Below, one piece after another: positions 1-9,479 of a DNA stretch of 35,663 nt. The notes beneath the pieces are model-generated. The model was not told the DNA's origin. It did not search any database and saw only the letters and a program-made list of their open reading frames with translations. This DNA comes from Marmoricola sp. Its GTDB lineage: Bacteria > Actinomycetota > Actinomycetes > Propionibacteriales > Nocardioidaceae. The position numbers and the translations under genes are program-made. The stretch covers positions 1 to 35,663 of the forward strand of contig NZ_JAOPXI010000018.1 in the NCBI RefSeq assembly GCF_025965215.1, given 5' to 3'. Positions within the stretch are counted from its first letter, which is position 1; each line of letters starts with the position of its first letter.

Positions 1-336
1 GCGACCGGCGAACCCGGCCACACCGACGGCAACCGCCGCGGCGATGGACGCGGCGACGAGCCCGCCTGCGACCCAGGTGCGCCGACGTCGCGCCTGCCCG
101 GCCCGGCGCAGCAGGCCGGGCAGCAGCGTCTCGGGCAGCGGCGTCGGGACCTCGGCTGGATCGAGGAGCCCGACGGGCACCCGGGCCAGCAGGCCGGGAA
201 GCCCGGCCAGCTCGCGAACCGACTCTGCGCACGCGGCGCAGCCCGGGAGGTGGCGCTCGAAGGCGACCCGGTCATCCGGGGTCAGCGCGCCGAGGACGTA
301 CGCACCGTCTTCGTGCTCGTGCCCGCAGCTGGTCAT
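1..336 (-). CDS. anti-sigma factor, zinc-binding zf-HC2/RslA-like (3' end beyond window)
   Basis: Minus-strand reading MTSCGHEHEDGAYVLGALTPDDRVAFERHLPGCAACAESVRELAG... with HxxxCxxC motif and a C-terminal TM; start overlaps sigma stop (ATGA, 333-336). Confidence 0.85.
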   Translation of the reverse strand, partial: MTSCGHEHEDGAYVLGALTPDDRVAFERHLPGCAACAESVRELAGLPGLLARVPVGLLDPAEVPTPLPETLLPGLLRRAGQARRRRTWVAGGLVAASIAAAVAVGVAGFAGR

Positions 337-842
337 GCCCCCACCCCCATCTCCTCGAGTGCGAGCCGCAGTGCACGCAACGCGTAGTGGGTGCGGCTCT
401 TCACGGTTCCCTCGGGTACGCCGAGCAGACGCGCGGCCTCCGCCACGGTCCGGCCGCGGTAGTAGCACTCGAGCAGAACCGCCTTGTGCTCGCTCGAGAG
501 CTGCGTGAGCGCCTCCGCGACGACCCAGGCCTGGAGCAGCGTGTCGGTCTGGTCGACCGGATCGCCAGGCTCAGGCAGCTGATCGGTGGGCCGCTCGTTC
601 TGGAAGCGCTTGCTGCGCCATTCGTCGATCACGATGTTGCGGGCGACGGTGAACAGCCAGGACCGGATCGAGCCCGGTCGCTCGACCAGCTCCTCGCAGT
701 GCTGCCACGCCCGCAGGAACGTCTCCTGGGCGACGTCCTCGGCCCGGACCGGATCGCTGGTCAGGTGCAGGCAGAAAGACCACAGCGCGACGGCATGTTC
801 CTCGTGCAGCTGCTGCAACAGGGCGGTCGGGTTCTCTGACAT
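333..842 (-). CDS. ECF RNA polymerase sigma factor (SigL-like)
   Basis: Sigma-70 region 2 (DPVRAEDVAQETFLRAW) and region 4 (GRTVAEAARLLGVPEGTVKSRTHYALRALR); start taken at MSENPTALL. Confidence 0.9.
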   Translation of the reverse strand: MSENPTALLQQLHEEHAVALWSFCLHLTSDPVRAEDVAQETFLRAWQHCEELVERPGSIRSWLFTVARNIVIDEWRSKRFQNERPTDQLPEPGDPVDQTDTLLQAWVVAEALTQLSSEHKAVLLECYYRGRTVAEAARLLGVPEGTVKSRTHYALRALRLALEEMGVGA

Positions 843-868
843 GGCGTTGGTAGGCACCTCCACCCCTG

Positions 869-896
869 AGAACGAACGAGACAGTCGTCCGGTTCA
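869..896 (-). promoter_or_regulatory. candidate ECF autoregulatory promoter TGAACC-N16-CGTTCT
   Basis: Minus strand TGAACC (891-896), 16 nt spacer, CGTTCT (869-874), 27 nt upstream of sigma ATG; matches the SigL-type -35/-10 pattern. Confidence 0.65.
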
Positions 897-905
897 CGCC
901 CACGC

Positions 906-1082
906 TCATTCCGCCCAGGCGAACCGGTGAACCAGGTAGCCGATCGACGCTCCGATGACTCCGGCGATGAACCCCAGGATGCGCCCGTAGGCGAGCGCCA
1001 GCAGCAAGCCGGGGACCAGGCCGCCCATCACGATGGCCCAGGCGAGGGTGACGACGTAGGCCACGCGGGACAGGACGCTCAT
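906..1082 (-). CDS. small membrane protein, two predicted TM helices
   Basis: MSVLSRVAYVVTLAWAIVMGGLVPGLLLALAYGRILGFIAGVIGASIGYLVHRFAWAE. Confidence 0.6.
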   Translation of the reverse strand: MSVLSRVAYVVTLAWAIVMGGLVPGLLLALAYGRILGFIAGVIGASIGYLVHRFAWAE

Positions 1083-1174
1083 GCCAGACACCTTAGGGTG
1101 CCGCACCTGTCGGGATCCTGACACCCGTCATCTGTAGCGTTGTCGTTACGTACCCGATCAGTCACGAGGGAGCC

Positions 1175-1456
1175 ATGGACACGGTGTTGCAGGCGCTGGC
1201 AGACGGGAGCCGTCGTACCGTGCTCGAGATCCTCCGGGTCCATCCGGCGACGGCCGGTGAGCTCGCCGCCGCACTGCCGATAGCCAGGCCAGGCGTGTCA
1301 CGGCACTTGCGGGTGCTCCGCAAGGCCGGTCTGGTCGACGTACGCCAGGACGCGCAGCGACGGATCTACAGCCTGCGCCCGGAACCGCTGGCCGAGATCG
1401 AGGCGTGGCTGTGCGAGGAGGATGACCGGACCCGGCTGGCAGGCACACCTCGATGA
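1175..1456 (+). CDS. ArsR-family HTH regulator, C-terminus apparently frameshifted
   Basis: MDTVLQALADGSRRTVLEILRVHPATAGELAAALPIARPGVSRHLRVLRKAGLVDVRQDAQRRIYSLRPEPLAEIEAWL; expected C-terminal WQAHLDDLGRSL lies in another frame from 1422. Confidence 0.8.
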   Translation: MDTVLQALADGSRRTVLEILRVHPATAGELAAALPIARPGVSRHLRVLRKAGLVDVRQDAQRRIYSLRPEPLAEIEAWLCEEDDRTRLAGTPR

Positions 1457-1517
1457 CCTGGGTCGTTCGCTGGCCGGTGAGTCGTCGGGAAGGTGCGCTG
1501 GGACGGGCTCACGCTGC

Positions 1518-2168
1518 TTACGAGACGATGCCGATCCGCCAGTCCGCGATGTAGCCCGGCAGCGGCGGATCGCCGCGCAGGTCCGGGGCCGGCAGCGGCT
1601 CGCCGAACGTCGCGACCATGGGCAGAACGCCGGCCCAGACGGGCTCGTCGAGGTCCTCGGGCGGATCCTCCGGGTCGCCGTCGCTGACCTTGACCGACCA
1701 TTCGTCCAGGGCCAGCTCCAGGACCATGGTGGCGGCGAGCTCCCGGGCATGCGGGGCGCGCAAGGATGCCCAGCGCCCGGGCATCCAGGCCTCGCTCATC
1801 GCCTCCAGGGCCGCGAGCTTGTCCTCCACCTCGCACGCACGGCCGAAGATCATCGCCGAGCGGTAGTGCATCGAGGACTCGAACGCCGACCGTGCCAGGA
1901 CCATCCCGTCCAGCAACGTCACGGTGACGCAGGCTTCGGCGCCGTCGGCCAGCGTGCGAAAGAGTCTGCTTCCGGTGGAGCCGTGCAGCAAGAGCCGGTC
2001 GCCGTCGCGGGCACTGGCTACCGGGATGTTCACGCAGCCGCCGTCGTGGACGAACGCGACGTGGGCGACGCGGGCCGCGTCGAGGACGGCGTACAGGGTG
2101 GCCACGTCGGTGACCGCCTTCTCGGGGATGCGACGGATCCGGGTGCGGCCGGAGCTGGGCTCGGTCAT
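1518..2168 (-). CDS. pyridoxamine 5'-phosphate oxidase family (NimA-like FMN-binding) protein
   Basis: MTEPSSGRTRIRRIPEKAVTDVATLYAVLDAARVAHVAFVHDGGCVNIPVASARDGDRLLLHGSTGSRL... Confidence 0.8.
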   Translation of the reverse strand: MTEPSSGRTRIRRIPEKAVTDVATLYAVLDAARVAHVAFVHDGGCVNIPVASARDGDRLLLHGSTGSRLFRTLADGAEACVTVTLLDGMVLARSAFESSMHYRSAMIFGRACEVEDKLAALEAMSEAWMPGRWASLRAPHARELAATMVLELALDEWSVKVSDGDPEDPPEDLDEPVWAGVLPMVATFGEPLPAPDLRGDPPLPGYIADWRIGIVS

Positions 2169-2241
2169 GCGCTTGATTGTGCCGTCTCGCCCCCGGAAAA
2201 CGGCTCCGGAGGCAAGCGTCCGCGTTGGTACCGTTCCCAGC

Positions 2242-4173
2242 ATGTCCCCCCAAGCCAATGCAGCCCCCCCTGAGCCGGGGGCCGCCCTCGCGCAGGTGAT
2301 GGGGCAGCAGGCGTGGGCGGTGATCCGGATCCGCGACAGCGACACTGTCACGCTGGTGGGCGGTCCGTTGGTCCCCACGCAGCGGCTCGCCGACATCCCG
2401 GTCGGTGAGGGGGTCCCGGCGGCGGGCCGGCGCTTCGACAGCCTGGTCGCCGTCCCGTTCCGGCAGGTGGCCGAGCGCGGGTTCGAGGTCCACGACGACG
2501 GCACTGCGCTGGCGGTCGTGCAGATCGAGCAGGAGTTCGAGGTACCGCTGGACGACCTGATCGCCGCGCTTCCCGACGAGGCCGTGGACTTCACCGAGCG
2601 TGGTGGCTTCGAGCTCTCCGACGACCAGTACGGCGACATGGTCGGCCGGATCATCGCCGACGAGATCGGCCACGGCGAGGGTGCCAACCTCGTGATCGGT
2701 CGGCACTACCGTGCCCAGCTTGCCGACTGGACCCCGGAGACCGGGGCGGCCAAGGCGCTCACCGTGCTCCGGCGCCTGCTGGAGAACGAGCGTGGCGCCT
2801 ATTGGACCTACTGCTTCTGGACCGGCGACCGGTTCCTGATCGGGGCCTCGCCGGAGCGACACGTGAGCGTGCACGCCGGTGCGGTCCGGATGAACCCGAT
2901 CTCGGGCACGTTTCGTCTGGGAGGGCTGGCGCCGGCGGAACGGAAGGAACGGCTGCTCGAGTTCCTCGCCGATGAGAAGGAGATCTACGAGCTCTTCATG
3001 GTCGTCGACGAGGAGCTCAAGATGATGTGCGACATCTGCCACGAGGGTGGTCAGGTGCTCGGACCGTTCCTCAAGCCGATGACGCACCTGGTGCACACCG
3101 AGTACCTGCTGGCCGGACGCACCCGCTCGGACGTTCGCGACGTGCTGCGCACCAGCATGTTCGCCGCGACCGTCACCGGCGCCCCGGTCGAGAACGCCTG
3201 TCGGCTGATCAAGCAGTACGAGCCGGAAGGTCGCGGGTACTACGCCGGGGCCCTGGCCCTGATCGGACGCGACGAGACCGGCGCCCAGACCGCGGACTCG
3301 CCGATCCTCATCCGAACCGCCGACGTCTCGCCGACCGGCGCGCTCAAGGTGACCGCGGGCGCGACGCTGGTGCGCGACTCCGATCCGGCGTCCGAGGTCG
3401 CCGAGACGTTCGCCAAGGCCAGCGGCATCCTCAGCGCTTTCGGGTTGGTCGCGGCGGCCACCGGCAAGCCATCCCAGATCGAGGACCTGACCCGTGACGA
3501 GGACGTGCTGATCGCGCTGAACTCGCGCAACCAGCGGCTCTCGAAGTTCTGGCTGACCGACCAGTCCGGGGCCGCGCCGGCACCCGAGCTGACCGGTCGC
3601 TCAGTGGCGATCCTGCACGGCGAGGACGACTTCGCCACCATGCTGTGCCACGTGTTCACGGTGCTCGGGATGAAGCCGACCGTGATCCGTCACGAGGACT
3701 TCGTTCCGGGCAGCTTCGATGCCTACGACCTGGCAGTGGTCGGTCCGGGTCCTGGCGACCCGCGCGACCCGACCAGTGCCAAGATCGCGACGTTCCGCGC
3801 CGCTGTGGACGGGCTGCTGGCGTCGGGCAAGCCGTTCCTGTCGGTGTGCCTGGGCCACCAGGTCCTCTGCGACCGGCTCGGCATCCCGCTGGCCTTCAAG
3901 GACATCGTCTTCCAGGGGACGCAGTCCACGGTGTCGATCGGTGGTCGCGCCGAGGCGGTCGGCTTCTACAACACCTTCGTCGGTCGGCACCGCGAGGGTG
4001 AACCCCTGCCTGAGGGCGTGACGGTCGAGACGGATCCGGCGACCGGTGACATCCACCTGCTCGCCGGCCCGCACTTCCGCGGAGTGCAGTTCCACGCGGA
4101 GTCGATCCTGACCGAGAACGGTGTGGCTCTGCTGCAACGGCTGATGCTCGACCTCGTCAACCGGGTGACATGA
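2242..4173 (+). CDS. PhzE-like fused chorismate aminating enzyme / glutamine amidotransferase (anthranilate synthase family)
   Basis: N-terminal chorismate-binding domain (GASPERHVS, MNPISGTFR, MVVDEELKMM) fused to class I GATase (SVCLGHQVLCDRLG; GVQFHAESILTENG). Confidence 0.88.
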   Translation: MSPQANAAPPEPGAALAQVMGQQAWAVIRIRDSDTVTLVGGPLVPTQRLADIPVGEGVPAAGRRFDSLVAVPFRQVAERGFEVHDDGTALAVVQIEQEFEVPLDDLIAALPDEAVDFTERGGFELSDDQYGDMVGRIIADEIGHGEGANLVIGRHYRAQLADWTPETGAAKALTVLRRLLENERGAYWTYCFWTGDRFLIGASPERHVSVHAGAVRMNPISGTFRLGGLAPAERKERLLEFLADEKEIYELFMVVDEELKMMCDICHEGGQVLGPFLKPMTHLVHTEYLLAGRTRSDVRDVLRTSMFAATVTGAPVENACRLIKQYEPEGRGYYAGALALIGRDETGAQTADSPILIRTADVSPTGALKVTAGATLVRDSDPASEVAETFAKASGILSAFGLVAAATGKPSQIEDLTRDEDVLIALNSRNQRLSKFWLTDQSGAAPAPELTGRSVAILHGEDDFATMLCHVFTVLGMKPTVIRHEDFVPGSFDAYDLAVVGPGPGDPRDPTSAKIATFRAAVDGLLASGKPFLSVCLGHQVLCDRLGIPLAFKDIVFQGTQSTVSIGGRAEAVGFYNTFVGRHREGEPLPEGVTVETDPATGDIHLLAGPHFRGVQFHAESILTENGVALLQRLMLDLVNRVT

Positions 4174-4739
4174 CCGCCAGGGTGATCGTGGTGGATCACC
4201 ACGACTCCTACACCTGGAACCTCGTGCACCTGGTCGCCGGTGTCACCGGAGAGCTGCCGGTGGTCGTCGAGCACGACGAGCCCGGGTTGCTGGCCAGGAT
4301 CGCGGCCTCACTGCCGACCCACCTGGTGCTGTCGCCCGGACCGGGGCATCCGGCCGAGCCGGCTGACTTTGCACTGGGGGCCGAGGTGTTCGGCCTGGGC
4401 ATCCCGGTTCTCGGCGTCTGCCTGGGGATGCAGGCGCTCGTGACGGCGTACGGCGGGACGGTCGAGCGGGTCGCACCGGCGCACGGTGAGGTGGCGGTCA
4501 TCGACCACGACGGAAGCGGTGTCTTCGCCGGCGTACCGGGGCTCTTCGACGCGGTGCGCTACCACTCGCTCGCGGCAACGGCGGTCCCCGAGGTGCTGAG
4601 GGTGACGGCGAGGTCGCAGGGTGTGGTGATGGGCGTGGTCCACCGTGACCTGCCGCTGCACGGGGTCCAGTTCCACCCCGAGTCGATCCTGTCGCAGCAC
4701 GGCCGGAGCCTCGTGGCGAACTTCCTGGGCAGCCGATGA
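4170..4739 (+). CDS. pabA: aminodeoxychorismate/anthranilate synthase component II (GATase1)
   Basis: DHHDSYTWNLVHLV, LGVCLGMQAL, GVQFHPESILSQHG; ATGA overlaps on both sides. Confidence 0.88.
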   Translation: MTARVIVVDHHDSYTWNLVHLVAGVTGELPVVVEHDEPGLLARIAASLPTHLVLSPGPGHPAEPADFALGAEVFGLGIPVLGVCLGMQALVTAYGGTVERVAPAHGEVAVIDHDGSGVFAGVPGLFDAVRYHSLAATAVPEVLRVTARSQGVVMGVVHRDLPLHGVQFHPESILSQHGRSLVANFLGSR

Positions 4740-5941
4740 GCGCGCTCGAGGAGTTCGCCCGCATCGCGGCCGAGCACGAGCGCTGCTTCTGGCTCGATGG
4801 CGGCGGTTCGCAACCGTGGTCGGGGCGCCGCTCGATCATGGGCTGGCTCGAGCCCGACGACCTGTCGCTGACCTACGACGCCGTACGGCGCGAAGTCACC
4901 GAGCATCCCTCCGGGCGCATCGTCGGGGACGACATCTTCACGGTGCTGCAGGAGCGCCTCGACGGTGATCCGGGCACGCACTGGGTCGGCTTCTTCGGGT
5001 ACGCCGCCCGCCCGGACCTTCCGGCACGCTCGGCGGTCGGCCTGCCCGATGCCGTCTGGATGCGCGCGCGCACGGTGGTCGTCTTCGACGAGCCGGACCG
5101 AGAACCGGTCCGGTTGGCCGAGCCGGCGTTGCGGCAGGTGGCTCCGGAGGGCTACCTCCGCGGATTCCAGCAGGTGCAGGAGGAGCTGCTGGCCGGGAAC
5201 TCCTACGAGGTCAACCTGACCTATCGCGAGGACCTGGCGTCCGGGCGCGACCCGGTCGAGATCTATGGCCGCCTGCGAAGCGACAACCCGGCGCCGTACG
5301 CAGGCCTGCTGCGGCACGGAGGTCTCTGGCTGCTCTCCGCCTCGCCCGAACGGTTCGCCACGATCGACAGGAGCCGGAGGGTCGAGACCAGGCCGATCAA
5401 GGGAACCACGCCGCGGGGAGCAACGCAGGAGGAGGACGAGATCCTCCGCGGCCGGCTCGCCACCGACGCGAAGTTCCGTGCCGAGAACCTGATGATCACC
5501 GACCTGCTGCGCAACGACCTGGCCATGGTCTGCGAGCCCGGCACGGTCGTGGTTCCCGGGCTGATGGAGGTGGAGTCCTACGCCAGCGTGCACCAGCTGG
5601 TCTCGACGGTGACTGGCCAGCTGCGCACTGACGTCGGCACGGTCGAGGCACTGCGCGCGATGTTCCCGGCGGGCTCGATGACCGGCGCTCCCAAGCTGCG
5701 GACGATGCAGATCATCGACGCGGTCGAGGAGGAGCCGCGCGGCCCCTACGCCGGCGCGTTCGGCTGGATCTCGGGGGACGGCCGCGCCGATCTCGGCGTG
5801 GTGATCCGGTCGCTGTTCCGATCAGGCGACGGGCCCTGGCGCCTGGGGACCGGCGGCGGGATCACGGTCCGCTCCGAGGTGGAGGAGGAGTGGGCCGAGA
5901 CGAGGTGGAAGGCGGCACGTCTCCGTGCCGCCCTCCTCTGA
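4736..5941 (+). CDS. pabB: aminodeoxychorismate synthase component I
   Basis: Chorismate-binding domain with PIKGT motif (5393-5407), lysine characteristic of PabB rather than TrpE (PIAGT); GSMTGAPKLRTM; GTGGGIT. Confidence 0.85.
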   Translation: MSALEEFARIAAEHERCFWLDGGGSQPWSGRRSIMGWLEPDDLSLTYDAVRREVTEHPSGRIVGDDIFTVLQERLDGDPGTHWVGFFGYAARPDLPARSAVGLPDAVWMRARTVVVFDEPDREPVRLAEPALRQVAPEGYLRGFQQVQEELLAGNSYEVNLTYREDLASGRDPVEIYGRLRSDNPAPYAGLLRHGGLWLLSASPERFATIDRSRRVETRPIKGTTPRGATQEEDEILRGRLATDAKFRAENLMITDLLRNDLAMVCEPGTVVVPGLMEVESYASVHQLVSTVTGQLRTDVGTVEALRAMFPAGSMTGAPKLRTMQIIDAVEEEPRGPYAGAFGWISGDGRADLGVVIRSLFRSGDGPWRLGTGGGITVRSEVEEEWAETRWKAARLRAALL

Positions 5942-5952
5942 GGCCGTTGCCG

Positions 5953-7257
5953 TCAGGACGTGCTGGAGGACGCGTCCGACCCGAGTGTCGCCGTGGTGGT
6001 CTGGGTCTTGCCGTTGCGCAGGTAGGTCAGGGTGACCTTGTCTCCGGGCCGGTGACCGCGGATCGTGGCGATCAGCGATTCGGAGCCGTCGATCAGCTCG
6101 TCGTCGACCTTCGTGATCACGTCGCCGTTCTGAAGACCGGCTGCTGCCGCCGCTCCACCTGACTCGACCGTTCGGACCAGGGCCCCCTGGGCGAGGGTGT
6201 TGCTGGAGACGTCGGAGACGGTGACCGCGAGCCGCGCGTGCGTCGGCTTCTGGTGCTCGATGATCTGGTTCACGATCGGCAGCAACTCGTCGATCGTGAT
6301 CGCGAAGCCCAGGCCGATCGAGCCGCCCGTGGAGGTGTCCGAGGCGCCGTCCGCGGTACGGATCGAGGAGTTCACGCCGACGACGCGACCGCTCATGTCG
6401 ACCAGCGCACCACCGGAGTTGCCGGGGTTGATCGCCGCGTCGGTCTGGATCGCCGGGTAGGTCGTGCTGGAGGCTGCGGACGGCTGCTGGGTCTGGCCGT
6501 TGCCGAACCCGAATCCACCGAACGGGTTCGTGGGCACCTGCTCGGAGGTGGAGACCGAGACCGGCCTGTTCAGGGCGGAGACGATGCCGGAGGTGACCGT
6601 CGAGTTCAACCCGTACGGCGATCCGACGGCGACCACGGCCTGGCCGACCCGCAGGGACGAGGACCGGCCGATGGTGGCCGGGGTCAACCCGGAGACGCCC
6701 TGGGCGTGGATCACTGCCAGGTCGGTGACCGCGTCGGTCCCGACGACGGTCGCCTTGGCGGTCTTGCCGTCGTTGAAGTTCACGGTGATCGAACCGCCGT
6801 TGCCCGCGAGCGAGACGACGTGGTTGTTGGTCAGGATGTTGCCGTCGGCCGACAGGATGATCCCCGATCCGGACCCGGACGCCGAGTTGCCGGTGACGTT
6901 GATCTTGACCACCGACGGCAGCACCGAGGCAGCCACCTTCTCGACCGAGCCGCTGGCCGAGGACGCGGCATTGGTCGCCTGGACCGGGCCGGTCGCGCTG
7001 GCGGCGACGGGTGTGCCGCTGCCGTTCCATGCGTCGTACCAGGCGGCGCCACCGACTCCGGCTGCCCCTCCGAGGAGGAGTGCTCCGACCATGATTCCTG
7101 CCGTGATGCCTCCGGCTCGACGTGCGGGTGCGGTCGCAGTCGCGGAGACGGGCTGTTGGTACGGCGGGAGAGGCATGGTGTACCCGTGATCGGGTGAAGC
7201 GGCATCCGGAGCCGGTGACTGGACCGGGTCGTACTCGGGCGGGTTCGCGTCGGTCAT
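5953..7257 (-). CDS. membrane-anchored trypsin-like serine protease with PDZ domain (HtrA/PepD-like)
   Basis: N-terminal TM; catalytic ILTNNHVV, DLAVI, NPGNSGGALV; C-terminal PDZ domain. Confidence 0.92.
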   Translation of the reverse strand: MTDANPPEYDPVQSPAPDAASPDHGYTMPLPPYQQPVSATATAPARRAGGITAGIMVGALLLGGAAGVGGAAWYDAWNGSGTPVAASATGPVQATNAASSASGSVEKVAASVLPSVVKINVTGNSASGSGSGIILSADGNILTNNHVVSLAGNGGSITVNFNDGKTAKATVVGTDAVTDLAVIHAQGVSGLTPATIGRSSSLRVGQAVVAVGSPYGLNSTVTSGIVSALNRPVSVSTSEQVPTNPFGGFGFGNGQTQQPSAASSTTYPAIQTDAAINPGNSGGALVDMSGRVVGVNSSIRTADGASDTSTGGSIGLGFAITIDELLPIVNQIIEHQKPTHARLAVTVSDVSSNTLAQGALVRTVESGGAAAAAGLQNGDVITKVDDELIDGSESLIATIRGHRPGDKVTLTYLRNGKTQTTTATLGSDASSSTS

Positions 7258-7302
7258 GTCTTCGATGGTGCCGACCGAGTCTGAGAACTCTCTTTGAGGT
7301 CC

Positions 7303-8733
7303 CTACGACCGCGCCAAGACTTGTGGCTGTCCGGCCTCGGGAGGTGACGGCTGTCCGGGAAGACTGAACCAGAAGCCGGCTCCGCCGCCCGGTCCGGTGC
7401 CGGCGCGGACGATTCCGCCGTGACGTTCGGCGACGCTCCGGACGATCGAGAGGCCGAGGCCCGACCCGGTCATGCTGCGTGATTCGGCCGAGCGGTAGAA
7501 CCGGTCGAAGACATGCGGCAGGTCCCGCGGCGAGATGCCGGGCCCACGGTCGGCGACCATCAAGGTGCCCTCGGTCAGCGTGACCATCACGGTCTCGCCG
7601 GGCGGGCTCCACTTCGCGGCGTTGTCGAGCAGGTTGGTGATCGCTCGCTCCAGCGCGCCCGCATCGCCGGTCACCCACCATGGCGACGTCTGTACGTCGA
7701 ACTCGACATCGGCGCGACGGCGCACCCGTGCGACGGCCTGCTCGAGGATCGCCGTCAGCTCGACCGGTTCGACGGTCGGGGCGACGGGCTCCTCGCGCGC
7801 CAGCTCGACGAGGTCACCGATCAGCGTGGTCATCTCGTTGATCTGGGCGCGGACGTCGTCGAGCAGCTCCGCTCGGCTCTCGGCGGAGAGTCCGGTGGTG
7901 GCGTCGGCCTGGACCAGCAGGTCGAGGTTGGTCCGCAACGAGGTCAAGGGCGTGCGCAGCTCGTGGCCGGCGTCCGCGACGAGCTGGCGCTGGCGCTGCT
8001 GGGAGGCCGAGAGCGCGCGCAGCATGTCGTTGAAGGACTGGGCCAGCCGGGCCACCTCGTCCGAGCCGTCGATCGGGATCGGCTCGAGGCGCTGGGTCCG
8101 GGCGATGTCCTCGACGGCGTCGGTGAGACGTCGTACCGGGCGCAGGCCGTTGCGGGCCACCGCCCACCCAGCCAGGCCGGCGGTGATCATGCCCGCGACG
8201 CCGAAGAGCAACATCACCAGGCCGAGCCGGTCGAGCATCCGGTCGGTCGACTCGGTCGACTGGGCCAGGACGAACGCCTGCCCCGCGCCGGCGTTGACCG
8301 CCACCACGCGCCAGCGCTCACCGGCCGACCAGACCGAGCGCGCCGAGTGGTTCCGCTGGCCGCGGGCGACGGCGAGCTCGGTCGCTCCGACGCCGAACGG
8401 GGCCTCGGTGCCCGGGCTGTAGAGACGCACGGGTTGGACGTTGGTGTCGACGAAGGTGATCTTCACGCTCGCCGCGCCGAGTGCCCACTGGGGGATCTGC
8501 TGCCCGGCGAGGACCTCGAGCGGGTTGGTCGCCGCGGCCTGGTCGGCGCGGGTCAGCAGGGAGTCGTCCAGCGCCCCCACGGTCTGGGTCCGCACCGTCG
8601 CGTACGCCGCGAAGGCGACCACGCTGACGGCGAACCCGACCGCGACCGTGGTCAGCAGGGTGACCCGGCTGGCCAGCGACCGGCGGTAGTGCAGGCCTGT
8701 CCACGCGCTGATGATCGGGTTGCGGACGCTCAC
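7303..8733 (-). CDS. two-component sensor histidine kinase (HAMP, HisKA, HATPase), MprB-like
   Basis: Two TM segments, [47 protein letters not shown] start overlaps regulator stop. Confidence 0.93.
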   Translation of the reverse strand: MSVRNPIISAWTGLHYRRSLASRVTLLTTVAVGFAVSVVAFAAYATVRTQTVGALDDSLLTRADQAAATNPLEVLAGQQIPQWALGAASVKITFVDTNVQPVRLYSPGTEAPFGVGATELAVARGQRNHSARSVWSAGERWRVVAVNAGAGQAFVLAQSTESTDRMLDRLGLVMLLFGVAGMITAGLAGWAVARNGLRPVRRLTDAVEDIARTQRLEPIPIDGSDEVARLAQSFNDMLRALSASQQRQRQLVADAGHELRTPLTSLRTNLDLLVQADATTGLSAESRAELLDDVRAQINEMTTLIGDLVELAREEPVAPTVEPVELTAILEQAVARVRRRADVEFDVQTSPWWVTGDAGALERAITNLLDNAAKWSPPGETVMVTLTEGTLMVADRGPGISPRDLPHVFDRFYRSAESRSMTGSGLGLSIVRSVAERHGGIVRAGTGPGGGAGFWFSLPGQPSPPEAGQPQVLARS

Positions 8734-9434
8734 GTCGGCTCTTCGCGCAGGACGTAGCCGACGCCCCGCACGGTGTGCAGCAGGCGCGACTCGTTCTCGG
8801 CCTCGGTCTTGCGGCGGAGGTAGCCGACGTACACCTCGAGGCTGTTCGCGGTGGTCGGGAAGTCGAAGCCCCAGACCTCCTCGAGGATGAAGGAGCGTTC
8901 GAGCACCCGCCGGGGGCGTCGCAGGAACAGCTCGAGCAGGGAGAACTCGGTGCGGGTCAGGGTCATCGCGCGGGCGCCGCGCTTCACCTCGCGCGAGGCC
9001 AGGTCCATCGTCAGGTCGGCGAAGCCGAGGTGCTCGTCGGGGTTGCTGACGTCAGCGCTGACGCGGCGCAGCAGGGCACGCAGCCGGGCCAGGAGCTCGT
9101 CGAGGGAGAACGGCTTGGCCAGGTAGTCGTCGGCACCGGCGTCGAGGCCTTCGACCCGGTCGCCCACCGCGTCGCGTGCGGTCAGCACCAGGATCGGGAC
9201 CTGGTTGCCCACCGACCGCAGGGCGCGGGTGGTCTCGATGCCGTCGAGGCGCGGCATCATGACGTCCATGATGATGGCGTCGGGCCCGATGGCGCTGATC
9301 CCGGCGAGGGCCTCGGCTCCGTCCTGAGCCAGCGAGACGGTGTAGCCGTTGAACTCCAGGGAACGGCGCAGGGACTCACGGACGGCGCGGTCGTCGTCGA
9401 CGACGAGGACGTGCGGCTTGGCTTCGGGACTCAC
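8730..9434 (-). CDS. OmpR-family response regulator, MprA-like
   Basis: [33 protein letters not shown]-terminal winged HTH ([10 protein letters not shown]...VRGVGYVLR). Confidence 0.94.
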   Translation of the reverse strand: MSPEAKPHVLVVDDDRAVRESLRRSLEFNGYTVSLAQDGAEALAGISAIGPDAIIMDVMMPRLDGIETTRALRSVGNQVPILVLTARDAVGDRVEGLDAGADDYLAKPFSLDELLARLRALLRRVSADVSNPDEHLGFADLTMDLASREVKRGARAMTLTRTEFSLLELFLRRPRRVLERSFILEEVWGFDFPTTANSLEVYVGYLRRKTEAENESRLLHTVRGVGYVLREEPT

Positions 9435-9479
9435 GCTCCAAGAGTGCCATCTGCCCCTGAGCGCACGCTGAGCAAACGG

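Noticed and set aside
1366-3096. Long minus-strand ORF (576 aa) antisense to the PhzE-like gene
   Set aside because: Low-complexity Arg/Pro/Gly-rich translation typical of a GC-rich shadow frame; the overlapping strand carries clear conserved domains.
1518-4173. Phenazine cluster, with the divergent PPOX-family gene as PhzG beside a PhzE-like gene
   Set aside because: The PPOX protein looks NimA-like rather than PhzG-like, it is divergently transcribed, and no phzB, phzD or phzF homologue is present in the window.
5822-7681. 619-aa minus ORF overlapping pabB, HtrA and the kinase
   Set aside because: Out-of-frame shadow of real genes; repetitive Arg-rich translation with no domain.
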